Assembly: GCA_945906965.1 (NCBI GenBank)
Contig: CAMDRP010000003.1
Location: 17,938 to 81,937, forward strand
From: Opitutus sp. GAS368
GTDB taxonomy: Bacteria; Verrucomicrobiota; Verrucomicrobiia; Opitutales; Opitutaceae
DNA length: 64,000 nucleotides
Reading direction: 5' to 3'
Made by a program: the position numbers and the translations under genes. Positions 17,564 to 28,834 of this stretch are shown piece after piece. Positions within the stretch are counted from its first letter, which is position 1, and every line of letters begins with the position of its first letter. Under the pieces are notes generated by a model that made no database searches, was not told where the DNA came from, and saw nothing but the letters and a program-made list of their open reading frames with translations.

Positions 17564-18082
17564 ATGGATACCATTTCTCGCGAAAATAACAGCATGTTGC
17601 CGGTCGGCGGCATCATTGTGGGCGTCGTTGCGCTCCTGCTCGGTGGCTACGCCGCCATGAGCCTCTCGAAGGTCAATAAGACCCTCGCCGCTCACGAAGA
17701 AAAGGTCGCCAAGGTTGACGCGATCGAGGGCCAAGTCGCTTCGGCCGCCGCCGCTGCCGACAAAGCTTCCAAAGAACTCGTCGGGCTGACCCGCTCGACG
17801 CAAGACGCCTTCAACCAAGTCGGTGGCGAGCTCGCCAAACAGAGCGCCGCGATCACCAAGCTGGAAGAATCCGCCAAGAAGCCCGCCGCGGCCGCGGGCA
17901 AAAAAGGCAGCGGCGAACCCGCCGTCGCCGGTCCAGGTGAATACGTCGTCAAAGCGGGCGACACCGGCACCAAGATCGCCAGATCCAACGGCGTAAATCA
18001 TGCCGACTTACTCAGCGTCAACCCCGGTGTGAACTGGAGCAAGTTGAAGGTCGGCGACAAAGTGAAACTCCCGAAGAAGTAA
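17564..18082 (+). CDS. membrane-anchored LysM-domain protein
   Basis: A 172-residue protein with one membrane segment at about residues 12-33 (PVGGIIVGVVALLLGGYAAM), a coiled-coil-like Ala/Lys-rich stretch (35-105), and a C-terminal LysM domain at about 128-171 (GEYVVKAGDTGTKIARSNG, KLKVGDKVKLPKK) that binds peptidoglycan glycan chains. I use the ATG at 17564; a longer in-frame start would run through the tRNA-Pro gene. It probably sits in the inner membrane with the LysM domain reaching the cell wall. A terminator hairpin follows. Its partner and exact job are unknown. Confidence 0.85.
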   Translation: MDTISRENNSMLPVGGIIVGVVALLLGGYAAMSLSKVNKTLAAHEEKVAKVDAIEGQVASAAAAADKASKELVGLTRSTQDAFNQVGGELAKQSAAITKLEESAKKPAAAAGKKGSGEPAVAGPGEYVVKAGDTGTKIARSNGVNHADLLSVNPGVNWSKLKVGDKVKLPKK

Positions 18083-18110
18083 TTTTTTCGGAGAATTTCC
18101 TCCTCCTTTT

Positions 18111-18150
18111 AAAACCTCCTCGTCCTCTGCGGCGCGGAGGTTTTTTCTTT
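18111..18150 (+). terminator. rho-independent terminator after the LysM gene
   Basis: AAAACCTCC (18111-18119) pairs with GGAGGTTTT (18136-18144) around a 16-base loop and runs into TTTTTT. It separates the LysM gene from the Nudix gene that begins at 18156. Confidence 0.65.
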
Positions 18151-18155
18151 TACCT

Positions 18156-18740
18156 ATGAGTACATCGTCCACGCCGGGGTCACCGGCCCGCTGGGAGCAT
18201 CTAGGGCAAAGCACCCTGGCGACAACGCGCGTGCTTGACCTGCGCAGCGTGCGGCTGCGCCACCCGCAACGCGCGGTGGAACGCGATTTTGTCGTCATCG
18301 CATCGGCGGATTGGTGTAATGTCATCGCGATTACACCCGACGGAAAGCTCGTGCTCGTGCGCCAATTTCGTTTTGGGATCGAGGAGTTTTCCCTTGAGAT
18401 CCCCGGCGGCATCATCGATCCGGGCGAAGATCCTGTGACGGCGGCGATGCGCGAATTGCGCGAAGAAACCGGCTATACGGGAACGAGTGCGCGATTGCTG
18501 GCGAGCGTGCACCCCAACCCCGCCATCCAAAACAATCGCTGCCACCTCGTGCTCGTTGAAAACGCCACGTTGAGCGGCGTGTCGGAATGGGATCACGACG
18601 AGGAAATCGAAGTCGTGACGGCGCCAGTGGACGAGGTCCTCGGCTGGGCGCGCGCGGGCAAAATCACCCACAGCTTGGTTGTCTGCGGGCTCATGCATTT
18701 CGAGCCGATCTGGCGCGAACGCACCGGGCGAGGCGTTTGA
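18156..18740 (+). CDS. Nudix hydrolase, ADP-ribose pyrophosphatase-like
   Basis: A 194-residue Nudix enzyme, a family that hydrolyses nucleoside diphosphates linked to another moiety, here probably ADP-ribose or a nucleotide sugar. The Nudix box is complete at about residues 84-107: GGIIDPGEDP followed by AAMRELREETGY, with the metal-binding Glu residues in REEE-type order. The preceding VLVRQFRFGIEEFSLEIPGG is the substrate-side strand common to ADP-ribose pyrophosphatases. Cytoplasmic. The next gene starts 42 bases downstream on the same strand. Confidence 0.9.
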   Translation: MSTSSTPGSPARWEHLGQSTLATTRVLDLRSVRLRHPQRAVERDFVVIASADWCNVIAITPDGKLVLVRQFRFGIEEFSLEIPGGIIDPGEDPVTAAMRELREETGYTGTSARLLASVHPNPAIQNNRCHLVLVENATLSGVSEWDHDEEIEVVTAPVDEVLGWARAGKITHSLVVCGLMHFEPIWRERTGRGV

Positions 18741-18782
18741 CTTAGCAGAAGGGCGCATCTTTCTTTAACGGTAATCCTTACG

Positions 18783-20042
18783 ATGCCTGCGCCCGCCTTC
18801 GCCAACCACCCTGACGTCCTAGACGCGACTACGTCCGTCGTGATTCCAGCTGCGTTGGAGCAGGAAGTGCGAAAAATCTACGAGCGCAGTCCGCTCTACA
18901 GTCGGCGTTTTCCGCTGCATAAGGATCCGTTGCAGTGGTCGTGTTTTCAGGAAATCCCGGCGTTGTCTAAAAAAGACATCGTGGAAAACGGGCATCAGGC
19001 GTTCTTCGCTGATTACCGCGTGATCGAGCGCGGCCTCGCCGACAAGAGCTACGAATACGAAAGCACTTCCGGCACGACGAGCGGCCCCATGACGGTGATC
19101 ATGGAAGAAGGCTGGTGGAATAAGCAGACGGATCGCGCCTATTTGGCGTCGCCGATTTTGCGGCAATTCGTCGGGCGCTATTATCGCAAGTGCGTCCTCG
19201 CGCCGATCGGTTGCTCAAGCAATCTCTGCCCGTACGAGGATCACCCGTTTCCACACCGCTATTTTGACGGCACGGTTTACCTGAACCTCACGAGTGATCC
19301 GTTTGTCTTTCCCGAGAGCGAATGGGATCGGATCGTGCGCGAGTTGCAGGCCACGCAGCCCGAGGTGATCGAGGGCGAGCCGGTTTATCTCGCGCTACTC
19401 GCGCGCGCCGCCCAACGCCGGGGCGTGACGGTGCCGAGCGTGCGCGCGGTGATTTTGACTTACGGCAAAGCCAGCCTACAACACAGTCGGCGCATCGCGG
19501 AAGTGTTTCCCGCGCCGCAAGTCGATCTGTACGGCTCGACGGAGGCCGGGTATCTTTTTGTGGGCGAAGCGTTCCAAGATAACCTCCAAGCAATCGACGC
19601 GAATGCGTTCATCGAGCTGGTGCCATGGCGCGCGGAATTGAGCGACGTCGCTCAAATCTACGTGACCACACGTGAGCGCGAGGCGATGCCGTTATTGCGT
19701 TACCACACCGGCGACATCGTGCAACGGCGAGCCACGGGGTTCCGCATTCTCGGCCGCGAGGGCAGCATTTATTTCCGACCCGATGGCTCGCTGGTGGCCG
19801 CCAGCGATGTAGACGAGGCGTTACCGGTAGCGTTTCGTTGCTGGCATTACACGTTGATCCAGACGGGAGAGTTGCGTTGGGATTTTCACTACGTGGCTGA
19901 CGAAACGGCCGATCATGGCGCAGTGGAAAGCGCTCTCGCCCAACTGCTCGGCTCGGGCGTGCGCGTGAATGCCTTTCGCCGCAAGTTCATCGCACCAGCC
20001 GCCAGCGGGAAGTTCGCCCTCCTCAAGCCGCTCGCCAAATAA
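18783..20042 (+). CDS. PaaK-like adenylate-forming enzyme (phenylacetate-CoA ligase family)
   Basis: A 419-residue member of the ANL superfamily resembling phenylacetate-CoA ligase and CapK/coenzyme F390 synthetase-like proteins, which activate a carboxylate as acyl-AMP. The phosphate-binding loop STSGTTSGPM is at about residues 94-103 and the aryl/AMP motif YGSTEAG near 249. Then come the hinge region YHTGDIV and a short C-terminal domain without an obvious catalytic Lys in the usual GK context (ends SGKFALLKPLAK). It lies behind the Nudix gene and ahead of sdhCAB, neither of which suggests a substrate. Confidence 0.8.
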   Translation: MPAPAFANHPDVLDATTSVVIPAALEQEVRKIYERSPLYSRRFPLHKDPLQWSCFQEIPALSKKDIVENGHQAFFADYRVIERGLADKSYEYESTSGTTSGPMTVIMEEGWWNKQTDRAYLASPILRQFVGRYYRKCVLAPIGCSSNLCPYEDHPFPHRYFDGTVYLNLTSDPFVFPESEWDRIVRELQATQPEVIEGEPVYLALLARAAQRRGVTVPSVRAVILTYGKASLQHSRRIAEVFPAPQVDLYGSTEAGYLFVGEAFQDNLQAIDANAFIELVPWRAELSDVAQIYVTTREREAMPLLRYHTGDIVQRRATGFRILGREGSIYFRPDGSLVAASDVDEALPVAFRCWHYTLIQTGELRWDFHYVADETADHGAVESALAQLLGSGVRVNAFRRKFIAPAASGKFALLKPLAK

Positions 20043-20192
20043 CCAGACGGAGTCGTTCTCCGGGCGCTGCGGTCACTTCTGAAAAAGGTAAGGCCCACTA
20101 ATAAGCAGACAGGTTCATTCCGCCCTCTTTACAAAGCAGCGATGCTGGGGAATCATAATGACAGCAGTATTTATCTAACCCGCGCTTTTTCG

Positions 20193-20969
20193 ATGAACCT
20201 TGTTGGCAACCTCTTCGGCTCTTCCATCGGCCGCAAAATCCTGATGGCCGTTACGGGCCTCGCGCTCATCGGCTTTGTCATCGGCCACCTCGTGGGCAAC
20301 CTCCAGGTGTTTTCGCACCCCGACAAGCTCAACGGCTACGCCCACTTTCTGCAATCGCTCGGGCCCGCCCTGTGGGTCGCTCGAATCGGCCTGTTAGTCT
20401 GCGTCGGCATCCATATCTGGGCCGCTACGGTCCTCACTCTCGAAAGCAAACGTGCCCGCGGCGGCCAAGCCTACGGCGTGAAAACCTGGATCCAAGCCAC
20501 CCTCGCCTCGCGCTACATGCGCTGGACCGGCTACGTGGTGCTGGCGTTTATCATTTATCACCTCGCTCACTTCACGCTCGGGACCGCCCAAGGCGCTACT
20601 TTTAAAGCCGCCCTTCCCGCCTACAAGATGGCGCACGATTACCAGGTCCTCGGCTTCACGGTCGTCCCCGCCGGTACCGCAGTCCTCGATGTGTACCGCA
20701 TGGTCATCCTCGGTTTTCAACCGCCGCTCGTCGCGAGTTTCTACCTTCTCGCCGTCGGCTTGCTCTCGCTGCACTTACTCCACGGCATGGATAGTCTCTT
20801 CCAGACGCTGGGCTGGCGTAATTCCCGTTGGTCTAAATCCCTCCGCACCGTCGTCATCATCGCGTGTCTCGCCTACTTCGCGGGCAACGCCGCGATTCCC
20901 GGCGCCGTGCTGACCGGTAAACTCTCCCTGGAATCCGCCGCCAAGTCCGCCCCCGCCGCGCACCACTAA
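20193..20969 (+). CDS. sdhC: succinate dehydrogenase cytochrome b subunit
   Basis: Membrane anchor of complex II of the single-polypeptide, di-haem b558 type (as in Bacillus and Bacteroidetes), passing electrons between quinone and the iron-sulfur subunit. It has 258 residues with five membrane helices. Histidines able to bind haem lie in VIGHLVGN, CVGIHIWAAT, IYHLAHF and LSLHLLHGMD. I start it at the ATG at 20193 (MNLVGNLFGSSIGRK); 17 more in-frame residues upstream are polar and not family-like. Leads an sdhC-A-B operon with gaps of 24 and 21 bases. No SdhD is needed in this type. Confidence 0.94.
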   Translation: MNLVGNLFGSSIGRKILMAVTGLALIGFVIGHLVGNLQVFSHPDKLNGYAHFLQSLGPALWVARIGLLVCVGIHIWAATVLTLESKRARGGQAYGVKTWIQATLASRYMRWTGYVVLAFIIYHLAHFTLGTAQGATFKAALPAYKMAHDYQVLGFTVVPAGTAVLDVYRMVILGFQPPLVASFYLLAVGLLSLHLLHGMDSLFQTLGWRNSRWSKSLRTVVIIACLAYFAGNAAIPGAVLTGKLSLESAAKSAPAAHH

Positions 20970-20993
20970 AACCCACGAACTTCGATCAACGCC

Positions 20994-22913
<1,920 letters not shown>

Positions 22914-22934
22914 CCCTCTTACCCGTTCCCCGCC

Positions 22935-23747
22935 ATGGTCGCTGCATCCACTCTCAAAACTTTCTCCGTTACTCTCCGCGTCTGGCGCCAGGCCGGCCCC
23001 GCCGCCACCGGTGCCTTCGTCGATTATCCCGCGAAAGACATCAGCCCGGACATGTCCTTCCTCGAGATGCTCGACGTCGTAAACGACGAGCTCAGCGCCC
23101 AAGGCATCGAACCGATCGCCTTCGCCCACGACTGCCGCGAAGGCATCTGCGGCACCTGCTCCTGCACCATCAACGGCAAACCCCACGGTCCCGGCAAAGG
23201 CGTCGCCACCTGCCAGACCTACATGCGCTCCTTTAGCGACGCTGACACCATCGTCGTCGAGCCCTTCCGTGCCCGCGCCTTCCCCGTCGTTAAGGACCTC
23301 GTCACCGACCGCTCCGCCTTCGACAAGATCCAACAATCCGGCGGCTTCATCACCGCCCGCGCGGGTTCCGCACCCGACGCCAACGCCCTGCCTATTCCCA
23401 AAGGCGACGCCGATCTCGCGATGGACGCCGCGCAATGCATCGGTTGTGGCGCCTGCGTCGCCGCCTGCAAAAACGCCAGCGCGATGCTCTTCGTCTCCGC
23501 CAAAGTCGGCCACCTCGGGCTCTTGCCCCAAGGCCAGGCCGAGCGCGACCGCCGCGTCCTCGCCATGGTCAACACCATGGACACGCTCGGCTTCGGTAGC
23601 TGCACCAACCAATACGAATGCAGCGCCGCGTGTCCGAAACTCATCTCGCACGATTTCATCGCGCGCATGAACCGCGATTACCTCACTGCCAGCCTGCGCT
23701 CGGCCTTCAAACCCGCCCCCGCCAACACCGGCGGCGGCGCCGCTTAA
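22935..23747 (+). CDS. sdhB: succinate dehydrogenase iron-sulfur subunit
   Basis: Transfers electrons from the flavoprotein to quinone through three Fe-S centres. It has 270 residues. The [2Fe-2S] ligands are in [15 protein letters not shown] plus a following Cys, the [4Fe-4S] cluster in [11 protein letters not shown], and the [3Fe-4S] cluster in [13 protein letters not shown]. Last gene of sdhCAB. Its stop codon overlaps the stop of the convergent arnD gene: both lie in the palindrome TTAA at 23744-23747, so there is no room for a terminator between the two operons. Confidence 0.97.
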   Translation: MVAASTLKTFSVTLRVWRQAGPAATGAFVDYPAKDISPDMSFLEMLDVVNDELSAQGIEPIAFAHDCREGICGTCSCTINGKPHGPGKGVATCQTYMRSFSDADTIVVEPFRARAFPVVKDLVTDRSAFDKIQQSGGFITARAGSAPDANALPIPKGDADLAMDAAQCIGCGACVAACKNASAMLFVSAKVGHLGLLPQGQAERDRRVLAMVNTMDTLGFGSCTNQYECSAACPKLISHDFIARMNRDYLTASLRSAFKPAPANTGGGAA

Positions 23748-24649
23748 GCCGCCCGCTGCACCGCGACGACGCCACTCCGGCCGTCGATCTCGCCCAGCAC
23801 TTGGTCGCGCGTCGGAATCGCCGCGCGATCCTTCAAGAGCGTGTTCGCGTAGTCGTCCATCCGCACAAACTCGACGCCCGCCTCACGACAACGCGCGAGC
23901 AGTTCCTGAAAAAGTTTCCGCCGCCCCATTCCTTCGATCTCGGCGTGGAGCGTGAACACATTCACGTGCTCCGCGCTCAATAACCCGAGGTAGTGATCCA
24001 CGATCTTCTCATCCGGGTACTCGGGCCGGCCCATCAATTCATCGAACGTCGGTAAGGTGCTCGGGATTTCCAGCGTCTTGAAAACCTGGCCGTCAACGCG
24101 CGGGAAAAACGGCGCCCCGCCGCGCGCATCGCTCGCGTAAAGTAAGCCCGCCTCATCGTACACCGCGCGACTCCGCGCGTTACTCTGCCAGCCCGGCGCT
24201 CCCGCCGTCTGCGCCTCGGCCCCGAAGATCCGCAAAAACTCTGCCCGTGCCGCCTCAAATTCCGCGCGCACGCCGGCGAGCGGCATCGTCTGCACATAAT
24301 CCTGCCAGCGGTAATGATTGAAACAATGAATCCCGACCTCAAACCCCGCGTCGCGCACCGCGCGCATCACGCCAGCGTTACGCCGACCAATATGCGGCGC
24401 AGGTAACAAGGTCCCGTTGAGTAATGTGCGCACGCCGTAAATTTGCACGACGCTCGTGCGCGAAACTTTTTGGAAAAATCCCGGCCGCAACACACGCGTG
24501 ATCGCACGCCCGGTCTGATCCGGCCCGAGCGAAAACAAAAACGCCGCGGGCGCACCGACCGCCTGCAAATCGGCCACGAGGTTCGGAACGCCTTCGCGCG
24601 TACCGCGATCGGTATCGACATCCACCTTGAGTGCGAGACGGACAGACAT
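23744..24649 (-). CDS. arnD: 4-deoxy-4-formamido-L-arabinose-phosphoundecaprenol deformylase (ArnD-like)
   Basis: Polysaccharide-deacetylase-fold enzyme that removes the formyl group from undecaprenyl-phosphate-Ara4FN before transfer to lipid A. It has 301 residues with the start at 24649 ([22 protein letters not shown]); the opening metal-site motif [14 protein letters not shown] is that of ArnD. Further matches are [43 protein letters not shown] and FTLHAEIEG. It is the last gene of the arn run, 90 bases after the dehydrogenase, and acts on the cytoplasmic side of the inner membrane. Confidence 0.93.
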   Translation of the reverse strand: MSVRLALKVDVDTDRGTREGVPNLVADLQAVGAPAAFLFSLGPDQTGRAITRVLRPGFFQKVSRTSVVQIYGVRTLLNGTLLPAPHIGRRNAGVMRAVRDAGFEVGIHCFNHYRWQDYVQTMPLAGVRAEFEAARAEFLRIFGAEAQTAGAPGWQSNARSRAVYDEAGLLYASDARGGAPFFPRVDGQVFKTLEIPSTLPTFDELMGRPEYPDEKIVDHYLGLLSAEHVNVFTLHAEIEGMGRRKLFQELLARCREAGVEFVRMDDYANTLLKDRAAIPTRDQVLGEIDGRSGVVAVQRAA

Positions 24650-24739
24650 GGTTAAAAGGTAGGGCAGGACCACTGGGCCCGCCAAAAAATTAAAGGGTAG
24701 CGCAGCGCAGCCAGCGGGCGCGCCACGCCATGTCGGAGT

Positions 24740-25777
24740 TTACTCGAGCTGATAATCTTTGTGCGCGAGGTGGTAATCGAGCGTGAGCTTGATCGCCTTC
24801 TTGAGGCCGACCTTAGGGCTCCAGCCGAGACGCTTCTTCGCGTTAGCGATCGAGGGCACGCGTTTCTGGATGTCTTGGTAATATTTTCCAAAATATTTAC
24901 CCGAGGGCACGATCACGGTCTTGGCCGCCTTCACGTGCGCGGCGTAGTCGGGATAATCCTTGAACGCTGTGATGATGTGCTTCGCCAAGTCGGCCACGCT
25001 CACGTCGTTTCTGGGATTGCCGATGTTAAAAATCTGGCGCGAGGCGCAGCCATTTTTGTTTTCGATGATGCGAAGGAGCGCGTCGACGCCATCGTCAATA
25101 AACGTGAAGGAGCGGCTTTGTTTGCCGCCGTCGACGAGTTGGAGCGGTTTCTTGAAAATGACGTTGGAGATGAACTGCGTGAAAAGGCGCGAGCTGCCTT
25201 CCTTAGGCTCCATGACGTCGTCGAGTTGCGGCCCAATCCAGTTAAACGGACGGAAGAGCGTGTAATCGACATTGTCGCGCACGCCGTAGGCGTAAATGAC
25301 GCGGTCGAGCAATTGCTTCGAGCACGCGTAAATCCAGCGCTGACGCTCGATAGGGCCGTAAACAAGGCTCGTCGTTTCTTCGTCGAGCTTGGCATCGGTG
25401 CTCATGCCGTAGACTTCGGACGTGGACGGAAAAATGATGCGCTTCTTGTATTTGGCGCAGTGTCGGACGACGGCGAGATTGGCCTCGAAATCGAGTTCGA
25501 AGACACGCAAGGGATCTTTGACGTATTGGATCGGGTTGGCGATGGCGACGAGTGGGATGACCACGTCGCACTTCTTCACATGGTACTCGATGTACTCGCG
25601 GTTGATCGTGATGTCGCCTTCGACGAACTTGAAGCGCGGATTGCTCAAGCTGTCCTCGAGTTTGTGGGAGCCGATGTCCATGCCGTAGACCTCCCAGTCT
25701 TTTTGTTTGAGAATCGCTCGGGTGAGCGAACTGCCGATGAAACCGTTGGCGCCGAGGATGAGAACTTTGAGGGGCAT
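24740..25777 (-). CDS. arnA: UDP-glucuronate decarboxylase/dehydrogenase (ArnA C-terminal-type, separate protein)
   Basis: Oxidative decarboxylase that converts UDP-glucuronate to UDP-4-keto-arabinose, the first committed step to L-Ara4N. It has 345 residues and corresponds to the C-terminal half of enterobacterial ArnA, here a free-standing SDR. The start at 25777 (MPLKVLILGANGFIGSSL) gives the Rossmann motif at residues 8-14; a longer in-frame start overlaps the preceding gene and is rejected. Catalytic-site features are PSTSEVYGM and YACSKQ (Tyr and Lys), with FRPFNWIGP and the FTFIDDGVDALL segment typical of ArnA. It lies 40 bases after the formyltransferase gene. Confidence 0.94.
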   Translation of the reverse strand: MPLKVLILGANGFIGSSLTRAILKQKDWEVYGMDIGSHKLEDSLSNPRFKFVEGDITINREYIEYHVKKCDVVIPLVAIANPIQYVKDPLRVFELDFEANLAVVRHCAKYKKRIIFPSTSEVYGMSTDAKLDEETTSLVYGPIERQRWIYACSKQLLDRVIYAYGVRDNVDYTLFRPFNWIGPQLDDVMEPKEGSSRLFTQFISNVIFKKPLQLVDGGKQSRSFTFIDDGVDALLRIIENKNGCASRQIFNIGNPRNDVSVADLAKHIITAFKDYPDYAAHVKAAKTVIVPSGKYFGKYYQDIQKRVPSIANAKKRLGWSPKVGLKKAIKLTLDYHLAHKDYQLE

Positions 25778-25817
25778 GAGATAAGGATTCGATCTGAAGT
25801 TTGAGCAAAGCCACCAG

Positions 25818-26729
25818 TTAGGCGAGCCTTTGTCCGACTTGAAAAATCGCGGGCGGCGCACCGCGCCATTCGGTCCGCGTGAGTTCCAACGCGCCATCGC
25901 CCGTGGCGACAACGAGCGGTGCGATTGAAAGCACTTCGCCGGGCGCGCCGCGGCGACCGCTCTTCGCAGGCGTGTCGGTCTCGCCCCACCACACCATTAA
26001 CCGCGCACCCTCGAGCTCGGTGAACGCACCGGGGTACGGGTCGGTCACCGCGCGAATGAGATTAAAAATTTGCCGCGAAGACTGAGCCCACGGGATGCGA
26101 CCGTCCTCGGGTTTGCGGCCGCCGAAGTAATTGGCCTGGGTCTCGTCTTGGGCCGTCTCGCGGGCGGTACCAGCGAGCAACGCATCGATCTGGCGCGCGA
26201 GCACCGCCGGCGCGCAGGGCAACACCTTGCGAAACGCCTGCTCCGCCGTATCGCGCGGGCCGATGTCCACGCCCGCTTGATCCACCACGGCGCCGGCATC
26301 CGCGGATTTCACCATGCGGTGCAACGTCATCCCGATGCGCGGCTCGCCGTGGAGCACGGCCCAATTGATCGGCGCGCGGCCGCGATATTTCGGCAGGAGC
26401 GAACCATGCATATTCCATGCGCCAAGCGGCGGCAGCGCGAGGATCTTGGTCCCGATCATATGCCGGTAATAAATCGATAAAATCAGATCGGGCTGCAGCG
26501 CCGCGATGCGTTCGCGCCACTCGGGCGTGTTGACGGACTCGGGCGTGAAAACGGGAATGCCTTTTTCCCGCGCCGCCACAGCCGGCGTCTTGAACCAGAT
26601 TTTCTCGTGCGGGTTGTCCTCATGCGTGATGAGCGCAACAACGTTGTCCCCTCGCTCCAACAGCAACGAGAGACACGCATAACCAACTTCGCTATAACCG
26701 AAAAATAGGATGCGAGGCTTCGCGCTCAT
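25818..26729 (-). CDS. UDP-Ara4N formyltransferase (ArnA N-terminal-type, separate protein)
   Basis: Transfers a formyl group from 10-formyltetrahydrofolate to UDP-L-Ara4N. It has 303 residues, matching the N-terminal half of enterobacterial ArnA. The catalytic Asn106 and His108 lie in NMHGSLLPKYRG and Asp144 in SADAGAVVDQ, all displaced by exactly four residues from E. coli ArnA Asn102, His104 and Asp140. The C-terminal part (PYPGAFTELEGARLMVWW) is the formyltransferase barrel. It overlaps the arnC stop by ATGA, so it is translationally coupled. The separation from the decarboxylase is the notable feature. Confidence 0.93.
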   Translation of the reverse strand: MSAKPRILFFGYSEVGYACLSLLLERGDNVVALITHEDNPHEKIWFKTPAVAAREKGIPVFTPESVNTPEWRERIAALQPDLILSIYYRHMIGTKILALPPLGAWNMHGSLLPKYRGRAPINWAVLHGEPRIGMTLHRMVKSADAGAVVDQAGVDIGPRDTAEQAFRKVLPCAPAVLARQIDALLAGTARETAQDETQANYFGGRKPEDGRIPWAQSSRQIFNLIRAVTDPYPGAFTELEGARLMVWWGETDTPAKSGRRGAPGEVLSIAPLVVATGDGALELTRTEWRGAPPAIFQVGQRLA

Positions 26730-27676
26730 TTCGTTTCGAGCACTTCCTTCACGTGGTAACGCTGGCGGGCGCGGACAACCTGATAAGTGCGCCCCACGTA
26801 TTCGCCAATCAGGCCGATGCCGATCATCGCCACGCTGAGCACGAAGAGTACGATCGCCAATAGCGTGAACACCCCGAAGGTCTCGCGATCGAGGTTGAAT
26901 GCGAAACGACGCACAAACAGCAGTACCACCAGCGCAAGACTCCCGAGCGAACTAAGCCCGGCAAACATCGTGAAATATTGCAGCGGTGCGATAGAGAAGC
27001 CCGTGATGAGGTCGAAATTCAACCGAATCAGACTGTAAAACGAGTAATTGGAAACGCCCGCGTGCCGTTCCTCGTGCTTCACGCCGACTTCAGCCGGATT
27101 ACCCGCAAAGCTGTACGCCAGCGCGGGGATAAAAGTATTGATCGCGCCGCTACGCACGATGGCGTCGATCACCGCCCGCGAGTACGCGCGCAACATGCAA
27201 CCTTGATCCGTCATCTCGATGCTCGTCGTTTTTTCACGAACGTAGTTGATGACTTTAGAAGCGTACGTACGGAAAAAAGAATCCTGCCGATTCAACCGAT
27301 AACCACCGACATAATCGGAGCCAGCGTCCATCTGCGCGAGCAACTTGGGGATTTCCTCGGGCGGATTCTGGAGATCGGCGTCGAGCGTCACGATGATATC
27401 GCCGCGCACGCGCTCAAAGGCCGCCATGATCGCCATGTGCTGCCCGTAGTTGGCGTTGAAATCGATAACCCGCGTCACGTCGGGCCGGGCCGCGTGTTGC
27501 GCGCGGAGCAACTCGATGGAGCGATCGGCGCTGCCATCGTTAGTGAAGATAATTTCGTAACGGCGACCGATCGCATCGAGCACCGGATAAAGTCGCGCAA
27601 AGAGCGTGGGCAGATTGAGCTCCTCGTTGTAAACGGGGATGACGATGGAGAGCGGGAGATTCGACGAAGTGCTCAT
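26726..27676 (-). CDS. arnC: undecaprenyl-phosphate Ara4FN transferase (ArnC-like GT2)
   Basis: Family 2 glycosyltransferase that moves Ara4FN from UDP to undecaprenyl phosphate at the inner membrane. It has 316 residues. The catalytic domain begins LSIVIPVYNEELNLPTLF (about residues 9-26), the DxD motif is in VTLDADLQNPPEEIP near 97-111, and two C-terminal membrane helices (about 230-255 and 270-295) anchor it, as in ArnC/DPM1-type enzymes. It overlaps arnB upstream and the formyltransferase downstream by ATGA on both sides. Distinction from other polyprenyl-phosphate transferases rests on the operon. Confidence 0.93.
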   Translation of the reverse strand: MSTSSNLPLSIVIPVYNEELNLPTLFARLYPVLDAIGRRYEIIFTNDGSADRSIELLRAQHAARPDVTRVIDFNANYGQHMAIMAAFERVRGDIIVTLDADLQNPPEEIPKLLAQMDAGSDYVGGYRLNRQDSFFRTYASKVINYVREKTTSIEMTDQGCMLRAYSRAVIDAIVRSGAINTFIPALAYSFAGNPAEVGVKHEERHAGVSNYSFYSLIRLNFDLITGFSIAPLQYFTMFAGLSSLGSLALVVLLFVRRFAFNLDRETFGVFTLLAIVLFVLSVAMIGIGLIGEYVGRTYQVVRARQRYHVKEVLETK

Positions 27677-28833
27677 GGTTTTTTTGCCGGCGCCAAAATA
27701 GAAATAAGGGCATCAACGACGCGGGCCACATCGGCGGCGGTCATCGCGGGGAACAGCGGCAGAGTCAAAATACTGCGGCAGATCGCTTCAGCGCGCGGAC
27801 AATCGCCTTCCTTAGATCCGAGCCGGCGGTAGATCGCAAAAAGGTGAATCGCAGGGTAATGCACGCCAGAGCCGATGCCGGCCGCGTGCAGCGCCGCCAT
27901 GACGTCGGCGCGTTTCAACGCGGGTGGCAGCACGACTTGAAACATGTGCCAATTACTCTGCCCAAAATCCGCCACCGGCAACCCGAGCCCAAGCGCCGCA
28001 GCGCCCTTCGCGGCGAACGCCTCGAAATAAGTCCGCGCCAACTCGCGACGCTTGGCGTTGAACTCCTCGAGCCGCGGCAGTTGGCCGAGTCCGACGCGAG
28101 CGGCGACGTCAGTGAGATTAAATTTTCCCCCGACGACCTCGACTTCCATGCCATCAAAACCAGAGCGTATCACGCCTTGGAGCCGGTATTGCTCGGCGAG
28201 TTTGGCTTCGGCCTCGGTGTTCAACACGAGGCAACCGCCCTCGATCGTCGTGATGTTTTTATTCGGGTGAAAACTCACCGACACAAAATCGCCGAAGGAG
28301 CCGATGCGTTGGCCGTTCCACGTTGAACCCATCGACTGCGCTGCGTCCTCGATGACGCGGAGGTTGTGTTTCTTGGCGATGGCGTAGAGGCGGTCGCGGT
28401 CCACCGGCAAACCCGCGAGATCGACCGGGATGATGGCCCGCGTCGCCGGTGTGATCGCGGCCTCGATGAGCGCGAGGTCGAGATTGCGCGTGACCGGATC
28501 GATATCGACGAAGACCGGCTTGGCGCCGACCTCGAGAATGACATGGCTCGTCGCCACCCATGATAGCGGCGTGGTGATCACTTCATGACCCGCGCCAATG
28601 CCAGCGATGCGCAGCGCGATCTCCATCGTACAGGTCCCGGAGTTAAACACCCGCACAGGCCGGCCGCCGAAATATTCCGACAGTTTGCCTTCGAGTGCTT
28701 TCACATTCGGTCCGGAGGTGATCCAACCCGAGCGAAGCACCTCGACGACGCCCGCGATGGTGGCTTCGTCCAGAGTCGGTCGCGTGAGCGGCAAATAAGG
28801 CACAACAGGCGGGGTGGCAGCAGGGACGGACAT
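27673..28833 (-). CDS. arnB: UDP-4-amino-4-deoxy-L-arabinose aminotransferase
   Basis: PLP-dependent DegT/DnrJ/EryC1/StrS family aminotransferase that makes UDP-L-Ara4N from the 4-keto sugar. It has 386 residues. The N-terminus contains PTLDEATIAGVVEVLRSGWITSGP, typical of the family. The PLP-binding Lys is in SFHPNKNITTIEGG, and the PLP phosphate/ring contacts in SGTCTMEIALRI and VIPVDLAGLP with VIEDAAQSMG. It starts one base after the arnT stop, and its end overlaps arnC. Cytoplasmic. Confidence 0.93.
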   Translation of the reverse strand: MSVPAATPPVVPYLPLTRPTLDEATIAGVVEVLRSGWITSGPNVKALEGKLSEYFGGRPVRVFNSGTCTMEIALRIAGIGAGHEVITTPLSWVATSHVILEVGAKPVFVDIDPVTRNLDLALIEAAITPATRAIIPVDLAGLPVDRDRLYAIAKKHNLRVIEDAAQSMGSTWNGQRIGSFGDFVSVSFHPNKNITTIEGGCLVLNTEAEAKLAEQYRLQGVIRSGFDGMEVEVVGGKFNLTDVAARVGLGQLPRLEEFNAKRRELARTYFEAFAAKGAAALGLGLPVADFGQSNWHMFQVVLPPALKRADVMAALHAAGIGSGVHYPAIHLFAIYRRLGSKEGDCPRAEAICRSILTLPLFPAMTAADVARVVDALISILAPAKKP

Positions 28834-28834
28834 A

